Translations under genes and position numbers: made by a program | Origin: Plantago major | Lineage: Eukaryota; Streptophyta; Magnoliopsida; Lamiales; Plantaginaceae | Direction of reading: 5' to 3' | Length of the DNA stretch: 64,000 bases | Assembly (NCBI GenBank): GCA_026545765.1 | Contig: JAIFAC010000434.1 | Location: 1-64,000 of the forward strand | Notes under the pieces: generated by a model | What the model was told of the DNA's origin: nothing | Seen by the model: only the letters and a program-made list of their open reading frames with translations | Databases searched by the model: none | In this document: positions 11,759 to 23,995 of the stretch, piece after piece | Layout: each line of letters starts with the position of its first letter | Position numbering within the stretch: the first letter of the stretch is position 1

Positions 11759-11885
11759 AAAACCGTAGTAATCGCATCAAGACATCATGCATCAAGTCGT
11801 TCTTTCATTTTCTTCTTCGTTGTTTCGATTTCATCTTCTTTCGGATTCGATTTCTTCCTCTATTACTCTTGATGATTTCGGTCGT
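11759..11885 (+). repeat. LTR C1, second fragment
   Basis: AAAACCGTAGTAATCGCATC and the following T-rich stretch align with the C2 LTR at about 39760-39820 (AAAACCCTAGAAGCAGCAGC there). LTR C1 is interrupted again at 11885 by array B; gtcgt at 11881-11885 and gtcag at 37372-37376 are the two copies of the array-B target duplication, differing by CAG versus CGT. Confidence 0.65.
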
Positions 11886-13977
11886 TGATAAGCTCAAATT
11901 ATACACTAAAATAACTTAAGAGAATAAGTCGGTTGTGGACTAAGCATAACTCGCATCGTTTCTAGGGAATTAATCAAGCTATGCAACGATTGAGAATGAA
12001 CAATTGTTAGTGAGAAACAGATTGGTTTGAATGTTGTTATACCCCTTAAACTAGATTAACGTAAGGTAAATAGATAGATTTAAACAAAGAGAGACAGATG
12101 AATACAGTAGCAAGATCCAATTATGCTAATTCGAACTAGGAAAAACAGTCATATTTGTCACACGGTTGTTGTACAGTAAATCAATCAATTTGATTCAACC
12201 AATTTTTCTTAGAATATATTATACTAGAGAAATCGTGAGTCGTCAATTCACGATCCTTAAACATGAACAATTTAGAGAATATAATACGGACTTATCAAAT
12301 TGAAGGTTTTTACGAAGATTTTATACGAGACTAACCTGTATGAGTGATTTGATAAACCCTAGACCGAATATGCATAATCTTCACATACTACTGTATTCAA
12401 AGGTGTTTAGCTACTCATGATAGATAATCGCATACAGAGATTCATGGTAATAATCATACGAAACATAGATGAGAAACTCGCATGCAATAACATACAATTC
12501 AATCGATTAAGATAAAGAACGAATTGTAAAGAAGAAAGCAATAGAGAAATCAATAACAATAATCCTGATGTGTAAAATCAATGAATAATCAAGCTCCAAA
12601 GATGTGTCAATGTTAATGTCTGAATCTAGGAGCTTTTCCTATGCATATCTAGGGTAAAAAGGAGTTATGTCTGAAGTTATGGTGAAAAAAATTTATTTAA
12701 AGGAGGACAAACGAGTAGAATCCTAGCAGAATTCGACCACAAAATAGCCCAGCAAATAAGCTCGAACTCTGGCACAAGGCTTAAATGTCTCGCCGCATAA
12801 GATGCTTCGATACCAACCCAAGCGATATCTGTATCTTTTTCTTCAGGAAGAATTTGGCTACGATTTTGGTACGAAACTCTAGCCCTTTGAATTATCTTTC
12901 CATGGCCACTGAGATCAGGTAAATCGGACTTCATATGAGAGAGTTATGTCCAAAATTCCTAGACTGCTCCATAAATCATCACTTTTGCAAGTCACGCTAA
13001 AACGCATCTCAATTCTTCGTCCAACTCAATTCAATTCCGTCTTCACCCAATTACTCTTCATTCAGAGATCTATAACCAATGTCTTAACTACGATTTTCAC
13101 CTTCGGGACCAAATAACACAAAAAATGGGGTTATTACATATACCCCCTGTTAGATAGGGTCATTGCATTTAAGCACCAGTTAGTTCAACAATAACAAACA
13201 AATGGCAATTAGAGTATTTCTATTACATGTAAGTCCAAAAGTCAAACAAATTTAAAGTGTTGCCAACCATAACCCTTCACAAGTTTTTCCTGAAAATTGC
13301 AAATTTGACCCTATCTTATAACAAATTATATATTTTCCCCAAAATCAAATTAATTTACAACCTCTGGGCCAAAAATATTTTTTAAAAAAAAGAAAAAAAG
13401 AAAAATTAAAACTCCGGTGACCAGAGAAGCTCTGGTCGGAGCTGCACACAACAGCTCCCGATCGGAGTTGTTCACACAGCTCCGACCGGAGCTACTCCGG
13501 TCATATTTTTTCTTTTTTTTTTTTAATTTTTAATAAACTTCCAGTTACGTTCAATTTGGCCCTAAATTTGTTTCTGATTTTGCAATTAAGTCCATAAATT
13601 ATTTAGAAAGTTTAATTCATGTTATTAAACAATAAATTGGGTACTCAACAAAAAATATTGGAAGATAAAGGACTTAATTTGATTTAGAAAGACATTAGGG
13701 ATATCATTTCAAATTGACAAAATAAGGCCATGTTTGGCATGCATCCTTTGGTCAACGAAAATGGACCTATATGTAATTGTTGAACTAACTGGTGCCCAAG
13801 TGTAATTAGAATATCTAAGAGGGGTACTGGATGAAATTCACCCCACAAAAAATCCTACAAAACACAAACAAAGTACCAAAGCATAAAAACGTACAAAAAC
13901 ACTATAAAACTAAGGTCAAAGACTAACAAAAGACCGCTAAAAAGGACCGAATGAGACGTTAGAATATTGTCTTATCA
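11886..13977 (-). repeat. LTR B1 with nested miniature element
   Basis: On the plus strand it reads from TGATAAGCTC to CTTATCA. Its 2092 bp contain the 718 bp element at 13127-13844 plus a 9 bp duplication; without them it is 1365 bp, as in LTR B3. It serves as the 3' LTR of internal B1. Confidence 0.8.
13127..13844. mobile_element. Mutator-like non-autonomous element (MULE-type MITE)
   Basis: Comparison with LTR B3 near 37230 gives exact edges. The element is flanked by a perfect 9 bp duplication ACAAAAAAT (13118-13126 and 13845-13853), the size typical of Mutator-like transposons. The ends are imperfect terminal inverted repeats of about 67 bp beginning with GGGGT; their inner 20 bases, GCACCAGTTAGTTCAACAAT, are identical. 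No transposase frame is present. The centre holds A-rich and T-rich arms around three tandem 25 bp units (13428-13502), each built on a palindrome of the form AGCTCnnnnCGGAGnT. Confidence 0.85.
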
Positions 13978-16471
13978 AAATCCCCAAACCGAACCTTCGC
14001 GCGTCCTCGAGCAAACACAACCTAAACAAACTAGACTCAAAACAAAAACAAACAAGAAGCACATAAAAGAGTTGAACTCCCAAGTGACCGAATCTACCAT
14101 TGTAAACATTAAATTCGCAAGATGCAAAGGCTTTGCACTCAACTAACTCTCGCGTAATAGTGCATGTAAAATCAAACAAGAAAGTTTCTCAAGTAAATAG
14201 CACTTAAGTCTAACTCGCTAATCCTCACAAGAGGATCCTATGCAACTCTCTCTCACACTGAAGTGTCCAGTTGGTTAATCACCAAGAATATCAAGAGAAA
14301 GGAAGGTGACATTCGTCAAAAGTGCCTCAAATAACTCATGCAATGTACTCAATCGCTAAGTCAAGGACTTTTCCTCGCACATAGCAAATTGCGTAACATA
14401 CAAACCAACTTCCGATCACCACATTCTTGCATACTATGAATTATATGCTAATCAATCGCCTACAATGGACTCTTTTAGTCTCACTTTTTGGTAAAGGTTC
14501 AGATATCAAGTCCGCACTTTTGTGCGTGATGTTTATACACGTACATCAACCCTCACTACATATGGCTTTTAGGACCACGCCGTATATAGGTAGTATTTGA
14601 AACACGCCTAACACGACTACTATGGATGACGAGCACCACGTATACACTCCAGACATATTAAATAATTAGGGAAGCAATACAGATTACAAGTATAAATTAA
14701 ACATATCAAGACAATGTAATTCTTCTCCCAAACCGTTCTTTGTAATGGATTGGCATCGATAAAATAGATCATGAAGAGCATGCCGTCATTATACTTAACT
14801 TACAGAGAGTACACATGAGAATGATGAGGCGCAAACAAGGGAGTTTGCACTTTAATAAATCACACAAAAGCCAGACAATATTTTTTCATCTACTAAAGGT
14901 TTCTCACCGCTTTTTGGACCAAAGAGCTACACATACTTGCTATTTACAAAAAAATGACTTATAGGATTTTAAATCCAAAGACGCCACTTTCATTCAAATA
15001 TCATGCAAAACATAAGCAAATATCAAATTTAATAATCACAATAGACGCCAATTTAGGAGAACAACTCGCACTCACCACAAAATTAGAAAGTAGGCAAAAG
15101 ACTCTATTTTAAAAAACCTAGGTCATTGCATCGAAAGTCTCGGCCATGCGAGCCTTTTGCCATAATGGCGAGATTTTACGAAACTAAATCCGTCCTCGAC
15201 TTATTTCGCCATGAGGGCTAAATTTTGAATTTTTCTCGACTTAATGCGATCTCACTCGCGAGATCGAAATTCCATGCCTCGGCTAGAATTTCACGAGTTT
15301 CCTCGTGAGTACAAAGGTTCCGCTCCCACAAACACGCATGCATATAAACCAAAACAAAACAAAACATAAAAGTGGCTAATATACCAACCCACGAGACAAA
15401 TAAGGCACACAGCCGCAAAAAGATATGCAATCCTATGTGGCTCACCCACCACCACTATGAAAGCGATAAAACGGACACAAAACATGGAAATCCTCCTCCA
15501 ACCTAAACTTTAGCTCGTCTCGAGTTTCAAGTTTAAGCAAAGAAACAAAAACAAAAACAAAAACTGATCATAAAGAAAAACTTACCCCGGTTGCCCTCGA
15601 AGCGCCTTTATTATAGTCGCTGGCTCGACTTTTTGGGAATGTCGCTTTCCATTATTAAACGGAACGAATCCTCGCATCCTTTACGGTATCCTCAGCATTT
15701 TGTGAGGCATCCTTAGCTCCTCTCCTCATGTTCTCTAATAAATCCATGATTCCCTGCAAACTAAAATTAAACAAATCAGAAAATTTAAAAATGGGAAACA
15801 GAGGGAAAATAAAAATGGGAAATTGGGTCGAAACTCCCTGGGTAATCCAATGTATGTGATGGAACCAATACGCAAATCACAAATAGGTAATGGGGTAGAA
15901 TGTATTTCATCTTGTCGTAGGCGATTCGAAGTTAGCTCAGCAAGGCGCTTTGTCTTCTCACGCCGATGTTCTTATGCCACAACATCGCCTCTTTATAAAT
16001 ACAAACCTCGCATTGATAAACTCAAAGAATTATTCAAGTTCAACTCATCTATGGGTTGTCTCAGCCTTCATCTAACATCATTCTACTACTCTCTGCTAAT
16101 CCCTATAGAAACATCCTATCCATTCCTTATCCTCCAATCCAGCATATATGCACTCTTCTTGCAACTCTAGAAACCAAACCATGCTTCACAAATCTTTCTC
16201 CACAAAATTGTCGAAGTCAAGCACTTCCTCTCTGTCATGGAGTGCGTTTCGCCGATAAGCCAATCTCCATTGGTTTTTGATTTTACAATTGGGGATTTGT
16301 ATGGCTTCTCGGTTGTCATAATTTCTTGCACACACAAAGACAGGAAACCACGAGTAGTTCCGACAAAAAAAAAACAAAAAACAAGCTAAACAAATAAAAA
16401 CTATAAACAAACAAAGAATCACACTCAAAACGCTACAGTAGGAATTAACTCCCCGGCAGCGGCGCCAAATT
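13978..16471 (-). pseudogene. Internal domain B1 with gag remnant
   Basis: On the minus strand this begins after the primer site (16450-16467), passes through a gag remnant (about 16320-15640) and ends at the polypurine tract next to LTR B1 (13978-13991). The gag part shows ATG followed by a WRLAYRR-like stretch and FDNFVEKDL near 16190-16260, and matches the better preserved copy at 35154-35860. The rest (about 15600-13990) is noncoding and shares its block near 14500-14600 with the A family and with the window end. No protease, RT, integrase or RNase H is seen. Short plus-strand ORFs (15823-16280) are shadows. Confidence 0.7.
16450..16467 (-). other. Primer binding site, tRNA-Asp (B1)
   Basis: On the minus strand TGGCGCCGCTGCCGGGGA lies four bases inside the LTR end. 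This matches the 3' end complement of plant tRNA-Asp, the usual Athila primer, with one difference (GCTGCC for GTTGCC). Confidence 0.85.
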
Positions 16472-17044
16472 TGATAAGCTCAAATTATACTCCAAAATAA
16501 CTTAAGAGAATAAGCTGTAGTTGTAGACTAAGCCTAACTCGGTATCGTTCTCTAGGGAATTAATCAAGCTATGCAACGATTGAGAATGAACAATTGTTTG
16601 TGAGAAACATATTGGTTTGAATGTTGTTATACTCCTTAAACTAGATTAACGTAAGATAAATAGATAGATTTAGACAAAGAGAGAAAGATGAATACAGTAG
16701 CAAGATCCAATTATGCTAATTCGAACTAGGGAAAACACTCATATTTGTCACACGGTTGTTGTACTGTAAATCAATCAATTCGATTCAACCAATTGTTCTT
16801 AGAATATATTATACTGGAGAAATCGTGAGTCGTCAATTCACGATCCTTAAACATGAACAATTTAGAGAATTTAATACGGACTTATCGAATTGAAGGTTTT
16901 TACGAAGATTTTATACGAGACTAACCTATATGAGTGATTTCATAAACCCTAGAATGAATATGCATAATCTTCACATACTACTGTATTCAAAGGTGTTTAG
17001 CTACTCATGATAGATAATCGCATACAGAGATTTATGGTAATAAT
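16472..17044 (-). repeat. LTR B2, left part
   Basis: TGATAAGCTC starts the LTR at 16472. It aligns base for base with LTR B3 (36001-36570) until copia-1 begins at 17045. ATAAT at 17040-17044 is one copy of the copia-1 target duplication. Confidence 0.85.
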
Positions 17045-18706
17045 TGTTAGGAAATTTGTTAGATATTTTGTTAGAAATATCTGTTTAGATTTTGATCAGC
17101 AACATGATGACTTATCTTAGTCTCAGAAAGGTGATTAGTACTCTTGGTTCACTTGAACATTGTAAAAGAGGAAACCCGCTAAGTATGATAGTCTAGCTAA
17201 TCTTGTATAGGATGTTAGGTCTCAAAATGTAATTTTTATTTTATGAAGAGAAGACCAAGAAGAAGACATCCAAGCAGAACAAGTTCAACGACATTGAAGA
17301 TTTGAAGAAACTGCACAAGATTACTGAAATAGTTTTGCAGATACCTTGGCCAGATTTCTTGAAGACGCGAATGATTGCTAAACAAATCATGTCACAAGAG
17401 ATATCTGAGAAGTCAAGAGGTCCATCCGAAAACAAGGAAAGTGTCCAGATATCTACACTCGATACCTTGAGCTTTAAACCACATTTCGATAAAGAAATAT
17501 ATATTGCAAACAAAGTTGTTTCAATAAAAGTGGTATCCGGGTTAAAGGTTACGTACTAAAACTTAGAGAAAACCGATAAAGTTAAGTCTCCGACATAAAG
17601 CATAGTTCTGGCACTACAGACAAAAAGTATAGTACAATGCATTTAATGCACGGACATAGATATCTCAACAAAAGCAACGGTACCTTCCAAGAAGAAGACA
17701 AACTCACATAAGATTATACATGATATCAATAGTTTGAATTTGATTTAAGCAACGGATAATATTCAACGCATTCAAATTCATCTATAAATATCAACACTTA
17801 GATCGCTTGAGAAGACACGTCAACCTTAGAGACACGTAACTTCATCAACAACATTTACACGAACATATTCTTCAAGCAAACTACTTATCCTCAAAGCTTT
17901 CATGCACCAAAGCTCCCGATCTTAAGTAGTACTAAAGTTCTAAGTGTCCGATCCTAAACAAGCATCGCTATTTGTGAAAGAGTTCAATCGAAAGATCAAG
18001 TATCCGAGATTCATTCTCGAACAATTATCATAGACTTGGGTCAAGAAAAGAACAAGATACCATACATTGCAAAGTGTATTAAGTATACTTGATTCACGTA
18101 GCTATCGATTAACCTAAAAGTTATTAAAGAAGCTCATCCGACAACTCAAACCAAAACCAACACCATCACCGGCGTGGAGTATGTGAAGTACTTAGTTTGA
18201 GAAACTAAGGAATAACTCCAAGGTTATTGAGCATGTGAAGTACTTAGCTTGGGAAGCTAGGGAATAGCTCAAAAAGGTTTCTGAGTACAGGAAGTACTTG
18301 GCTGTGAATGTCGGGGAACAACTCAGGGGGAACATTTGGTTGGGAACCATTTGTTTAAGGAATCTTAGAATAAGATTTTTGTAAGGTGACCTCAATTATC
18401 TATTCTACTGAATTCTAGGTCTTTGGAAGACCGAAGTGGATTAGTTGGAGGATTAAGCCACCTCCAGATACCACTATACTTGCTGTGTTATTTACTTTTC
18501 TATACTTACATTTCAGCAACACACACACACACTTTAAATGTTTCTGCACTTATCTATCTTAAGTCTTCCGCGCTCTGAATCTAAGTATCAGATATCTACA
18601 CAGATATCTGAGAAATAGTTTTTATCGACAAATGTTTTAAAAGACTATTCCCCCCCCCCCCCCCCCGCCCCTCTAGTCTTTTACTTTGCCGTTATCTGGA
18701 CCAACA
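17045..18706 (+). repeat. copia-1 5' LTR
   Basis: 1662 bp, TGTTAGG to CCAACA. TATAAATA at 17783-17790 is the likely promoter, giving a U3 of about 740 bp. Near the 3' end AAAAGACTA (18639-18647) and TAGTCTTTT (18674-18682) form an inverted repeat around a run of 17 C residues (18650-18666). From about 17420 onward the sequence differs from the 3' LTR mainly by CTG or CAG being read as CG, CCG or CGT. Confidence 0.92.
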
Positions 18707-18708
18707 AG

Positions 18709-18720
18709 TGGTATCAGAGC
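18709..18720 (+). other. Primer binding site, initiator tRNA-Met (copia-1)
   Basis: TGGTATCAGAGC, two bases after the LTR, is the standard complement of the plant initiator tRNA-Met 3' end used by Ty1/copia elements. Confidence 0.95.
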
Positions 18721-18823
18721 AGGAGGTTCACAAGCCTTCTGCACTGAACCTAGATGCCCAGATAGGTGAAGGAACTTTGTCTATTTTCGAGGACTATTTA
18801 ATTTGTGTGTTAAGTGTGCAGGA

Positions 18824-21290
18824 ATGTCTCTGAGTGATGCACCCGTTCTCAAACCAGAGAACTATGAGAAATGGAAAAATAACATGATGCTCCACCTTGA
18901 AGCCATAAGTGACGAAATGATCGAAGTGATAAAGAATGGCCCAATAGTCATTAAACAACTTCAACAAGTCATGGAGGTTTCTAATGATAGAGACAGAGAT
19001 CAAAGCGAAGGATCTTCACAAACTGATGCGTCAACAAGTGGGAGATCTACTAGTCAAGTTATTTAAGAACCAAAGCCCAGAGAACTCTGGACATCGGAAG
19101 ATACCAAGAGAAATCGTCTAGATGGTCAAGCTCGTAATATCATCATCAGATCGACACTGAGCACACAAAGGTAAACGTGGGTGCTAAACGCTAAAGTTGC
19201 TCGCAACCGATTGAAGAAATGTGCCGAATCGAGAAAACCAAAGAAAACAAGTTCGAAGTTCTCAAGTTGAAATTTCAAAATTTCAAACAAAGACCCATCA
19301 AACTCGAAGAACTTGATTTCAGATTTATTACTTCATGAGTGATATGGCAAGACTTGGGGAAAGAACAGATACTCCCAAATGTAAAAGATTAAGACTATTG
19401 TCAGAAGTCTTAACCACAACTGGGAGCATACTAAATTCTTTTATTTTAACCAAGGAATGCCAAATATCACTCTAGTGGAACTCTTATCACATCTTGCTAC
19501 GGTTGATTATGAGACAACACAAAGAGAACAAACAACTGAAAAGTTGCGTATATTGCTCTAGTTGCTCAAGGAACTTCAAAAGAAGAAAAGCAAGGAAGAG
19601 ATCGAGGATGCTCTTGCCGCAAAGCAAATGAGCAAATATGTCACGAGAAATTGAGAGAAGAAAAGCCAAAGAGAAGTCAAAAAGCATCTAGTTTCAAACT
19701 ATCACCAAGACAAAATATGCAAAGCTCACGAACAAGCCATTCGTAAAGCATCATGTATCGAGGAAGTAGAAATTGAAACGATATCTGCTTTCTATTGTCG
19801 TAAACCCGTCACGTCAAGAAGGATTGTCCTGCCTTCAACAAACTAAGGACAGGTGACAAGAAAGATAGAAGAATCTTCAGAAGAAGCCAGAAAGCTTTAT
19901 TAACTGAAGAAAGAAAGAAAATCCAAACTCAACTGGATACTCTAGACGTTGAGACAGATTCTGAAGATGACAATTCAGATGACTCAACCTTACCATCACC
20001 AGAATTATGTGGAGTTACTCATTATATAATCGACTTCGGCCTCAAGAAGAATGAAATGTGTGGAGTTGCTGAAATTGACGGTCCAGACATCTCTAACATA
20101 GAAATCTGTCTTATGGCTGATGAGGTAACACATTCTTCTTGTTATACTTACGAAAGTGATGAAGAAGAAATAAAAGATCTAGAAAATCTTAGGAAAGAAC
20201 TTGACATCTATGAAAGAGAATTTCTAATGATCCGAGCTAGAGCCGAAAATCTTGAAGAAGAAAAGAATTCTCTTGCAAAGGAAAATTCTCAATTAGTTAA
20301 GATATCTGAGAAAAGGATGTCAAAATGCATTTCTCAAAGCTCGATATCCTAGACCTAAAAGTCACATAAAGAAGCAATGGTCAATTACGAAAGAAATATG
20401 AAGATCTTCTTTCCGAGAACAAGGAACTCAAAAGAAAGAATTATCTTTCAATCTTATGCCAAAGTTAGTGACACTTTTATCAAGTACAATCTTACTTAAG
20501 AGATCCTTCAAAAGAAAGGACTTGGGCTGAATACGACAGATTGTTCTATCACTCAATAAGAGTGAGGAAAGAAGAACATTTGTAAGTACTCAAAGAAGAT
20601 GGTTCCCATGCAATCTATAGTATCGGTCAAGACGAAGATTGTCGACAAAGGAAAGGCCATGACTAAACCTTTGTGGGAAAAACAAGTCAAAAACAAAACT
20701 GTTGGCATCGCCTCGAAAAGAAACACAACACCGAAAAGTGTAAACACCCACAAAGCTATGTCTCTCAAAAGGGTAGAATTGCAGAGCCGCAAATTCTCCC
20801 ATGTCACTTTTTCTCGAAAGAAATCGACCAACCAGACTAGCAAAGCTCGAGAAAAGATCTCAGATAGCTTCAAGTGCTCAAACGGTATCGCTATAAAGGC
20901 ATCGGAAACAACTTGCACATGAATACAAACAGAGAAAGAACGATGGCTAAAGGCTAGAATTTCTCAAAGCAATTATCGGTGGAAGTTGAATCAAGCCACC
21001 GAAAATCAATGCCGTGTCTAGAAGAACTGTAAGGAAAGCTAAGTTTGTCGAAAAGCAAACTCGTAAACCGACAGTATCTGAAGCACCAAATGGAGCACCT
21101 AGGAACACACCAAGGAAGAAAATAATTTTAATAATGATAATCATTCAATTAGAACTCCTCCTTATGTTCCTATCGACAAAAGAATGTTCCAAGGAAATTC
21201 ATTCAAAATGGATTCCATCGAAGATTGTTTAGTCCCGATGGTTCCAATCAGAATTGAGAACCTAATCTCCGTTCCCTATTGTGTGCGTAA
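18824..21290 (+). pseudogene. copia-1 gag and long coiled-coil extension, frameshifted
   Basis: Gag starts at the ATG at 18824 (MSLSDAPVLKPENYEKWKNN). The ORF listed from 18803 includes upstream leader; GTGCAGG just before the ATG resembles a 3' splice site and is also present in copia-2. Frames change near 19066, 19330, 19560, 19680 and later. A CCHC zinc knuckle is recognisable at about 19786-19835 but its glycine-histidine part is disrupted. A long acidic and coiled-coil region follows (20056-20352 is one clean piece), then a basic tail near 21010-21130. The order matches copia-2, where longer frames survive. Confidence 0.8.
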
Positions 21291-21780
21291 TGCTTCGGAC
21301 TAAAGCACAATGGCTATTTGATAGTGGATGCGGAAAGCACATGACAGAGATAAAGCAACCGTCGATTACAAAGCTTGCAACATGTGACCAGATATCGATT
21401 TGAAGGAGAATTAAATCCTCTCGATTTGGCAACGCTAAATTGGGAACATTAACAATCACCGACGACATTACATGTTAAGGATTTGAAATATAATCTATTT
21501 AGTATGAGGCGCTTATGCATAAAGGTTTTATCAGAAATTCAAAGCAAAATCGCAAACTAATAGACAATGAGTCAAAGGCATACCTTGGTTGCTCGGCGGA
21601 AAGGCGCCTTTATGTTGCCGATTGGGCATCTGCCACAATCAAGAATGTCTCATGGTGAGTCAATTTTGGTCACACAAGAGCACCGTTATGGCACAAAAGA
21701 ATGAGTCACTTGAACTTCAAAACTCGAACAAACTTGCCAAGAAAGAGTTAGTGGTCGGCCTTCCCAAAACATCTTCGTAG
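21291..21780 (+). pseudogene. copia-1 aspartic protease and gag-pre-integrase region, broken
   Basis: The sequence encodes WLFDSGCGKHMT at about 21308-21345, where D-S-G is the copia protease active site. The domain core is broken by several indels before 21500. At about 21688-21760 a gag-pre-integrase segment (LWHKRMSHLNF) is readable. The homologous frame is open across 46595-47029 in copia-2. Confidence 0.75.
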
Positions 21781-21894
21781 AAGGACGGTATCTGCTTCGC
21801 CGATGGGGAAACAATCTAAGATCTCTTTCAAGTCCAAAATCGACAATTTAGTGTTAGACCAACGCAACTATTACACATGGATCTTTTGAATCAT

Positions 21895-22960
21895 CTGAAT
21901 TAGTTATGCAGAAAGAAGTATGGTCCGTTGTTGTAGATGACTTCAAGATTCACTTGGGTTGTTTTTCCAAACACAAACCGATGCTGTGGTGGAGATACCA
22001 AACTTGTCAAAAAGCTTGAAGTCATGAAAATGACAAGGTATCTGCAATCGTATTGCACTATGGTACCGAAGTTTGTCAACCAGTACATAAAGGAGTTTTG
22101 TACCTGCAAAGGTATAAAACACCAACTTTCCTCTGTAAGAACACCTCAACAAAATGGTGTTGCAGAAAGGAAAAACAGAACCCTTAAAGAAGCTGCAAGG
22201 ACGATGCTAGCTGACACTGAAATAAGTGAAGTTTATTGGGTTGAAGCTGTAAACACAACCTGCTACACTTAGAATAGATGTTTGATAAACAAACACCATG
22301 ACAAGCCCCTTATGAAATCTTGGTTGGTAGACCCCCTAATATTAAACATCTGAGAGTATTTGGTTGTAGATGTTTTGTTCTAAAGAATGGAAAAGATTAT
22401 CTGAGAACATTTCAACCAAAGGCAGATGAAGGTGTATTTCTTGGTTATTCCACGAATAGCAAAGCTATGTAATTTACAACAAAAGAACAAAGAAAATTGG
22501 AGAATCAGTTCATGTTGTATTCTATGAAGGAAGTAAGAAAACACCTCCTAATGATGAACTCTCAGAAAGGTTCAAAGAGCTAATGTTGAGGGATTCTGAA
22601 GAAGAATCCTCAGAAAGGAGAAACATCATTATGGAAAGTGCGGATGACTCTGACGTAGAAAAGCTTGATATGCCTAGTAACAACCAGATGACTCACAAAC
22701 ATGATGAAGAATTTCCTATGAAACTTCCAGAAATGGAAACTGAAGGTATTCATCATGAAGTTATCTCTGGAAATAATCTCTCTGAAAGACATGTTCCAGA
22801 TAGCTCAAACACTGAACAAGTGTCAGATATTAATTGCCCTTCTGAGGAGCAAAACGTCTTAGATATCGAAAAGTATCAAATCAAAATCCCAAAGGATTCA
22901 CATTCAAATCATTCGATATTGATCCTACTAGCATTAAACCTATGATGAGATGGATCAAGG
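21895..22960 (+). pseudogene. copia-1 integrase
   Basis: This is the DDE integrase that inserts the cDNA. The first acidic region (VWSVVVDDF) is at about 21920-21950. The segment with the catalytic glutamate context is TPQQNGVAERKNRT, in an open frame at 21937-22272. A stop (TAG at 22270-22272) follows CYT; downstream INT sequence with FGCRCF and VFLGYSTNSKA continues to about 22480. From 22583 an acidic linker of about 120 codons leads toward RT. Frames shift near 21960, 22020 and 22460. Confidence 0.8.
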
Positions 22961-23995
22961 ATCATCCGCAAAAGATGTGATTGGACCAATTAATCAAGGT
23001 GTTAGGACTAGGAGAGCAATAGTAAAATGCTAATTCTTCTTTCGATGTTTCATCTCAAATATTGAACCTAAAATATAGAAGAAGCATTAGGAGACCAAGA
23101 TCGGATCTCCAATGCAAGAAGAGTTCGATCAATTTGAGAGAAACAAAGTCCGGAAACTAGTTCCATTTGTAGAAGGAATATCGTGATTGGAACCAAGTGG
23201 ATTTTCGTAAACAAGATGAATGAATCGTGAAATAACCGTAAACAAAGCAAGATTGGTCGCTAAGGATTTACCTGCATCAAGGCTTAGATTTTGATGAGTC
23301 ATATGCACCGCTGCCGATTGATGCAATAAGACTCTTTCTAGCCTTTGCAGCTCATAAAGATTTTAAAGTTTATCAGATGGATGTCAAAAGTGCATTCTTG
23401 AACGGTGAACTTGCAGAAGAAGTTTATGTTGAGCAACCACCTGGCTTTGAAGTTTCCTCAGAAAGTAGAATGGTCTATAAACCATGTAAAGCTCAGATGG
23501 ATCAAACAGCTCCAAGAGCATGGTATGACACTTTGGCCAAATACCTTCTGGAAAGTGGTTTCAAGAAAGGTGAAGTTGATAAAACTTTATTTACCTTAAA
23601 TCATCATGGGAAACTACTCTTAGTTCAAGTATATGTTGATGACATCATATTTGGATCAAAGGACAAGGATCTTTGTAATGACTTTGCAAATCTCATGAAA
23701 AGTAAGTTTGAGATGAGCATGATGGGAGAAATGAATTATTTTCAGATTGCAAGTCAAGGAACTCAATGATGGAATATTCATTAGTCAAACAAAGTATGCA
23801 AAAGATATGCTCACAAAATTCAATCTTAAGCCTACTGAAAAGAATGCTAAGATACCTATGAGCATTGGAACCAAAATGACCTATACTGAATCATATAAGA
23901 GTGTTGAAGAACATAAGTATAGGAAATTGATAGGTTCACTACTTTACCTCACCAAGTAGACTGATATTCAATACGCCATCGAGGTGTGCTAGATT
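22961..23995 (+). pseudogene. copia-1 reverse transcriptase
   Basis: Ty1/copia RT (RVT_2 family) copies the genomic RNA. The first part (about 22980-23370) is scrambled by indels. The core is open from 23377 to 23769, with [20 protein letters not shown] and the YVDD active site at 23632-23643, so the catalytic motif is intact. After a frameshift near 23745 it continues in 23747-23959 (KYAKDMLTKF, then KYRKLIGSLLYLT). A stop replaces the residue after TK at 23957. Confidence 0.85.

Noticed and set aside
16450-16467. tRNA gene fragment
   Set aside because: It matches only the 3' end complement of tRNA-Asp next to an LTR end, so it is a primer binding site. The same holds for the TGGTATCAGAGC sites; no cloverleaf is present anywhere.
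18527-18537. CA microsatellite as a notable feature
   Set aside because: It is a short (CA) run present in both copia-1 LTRs (also near 32266) and is unremarkable.
20553-20918. 121-codon minus-strand ORF
   Set aside because: It is antisense to the copia-1 gag extension and has no counterpart opposite the copia-2 gag.
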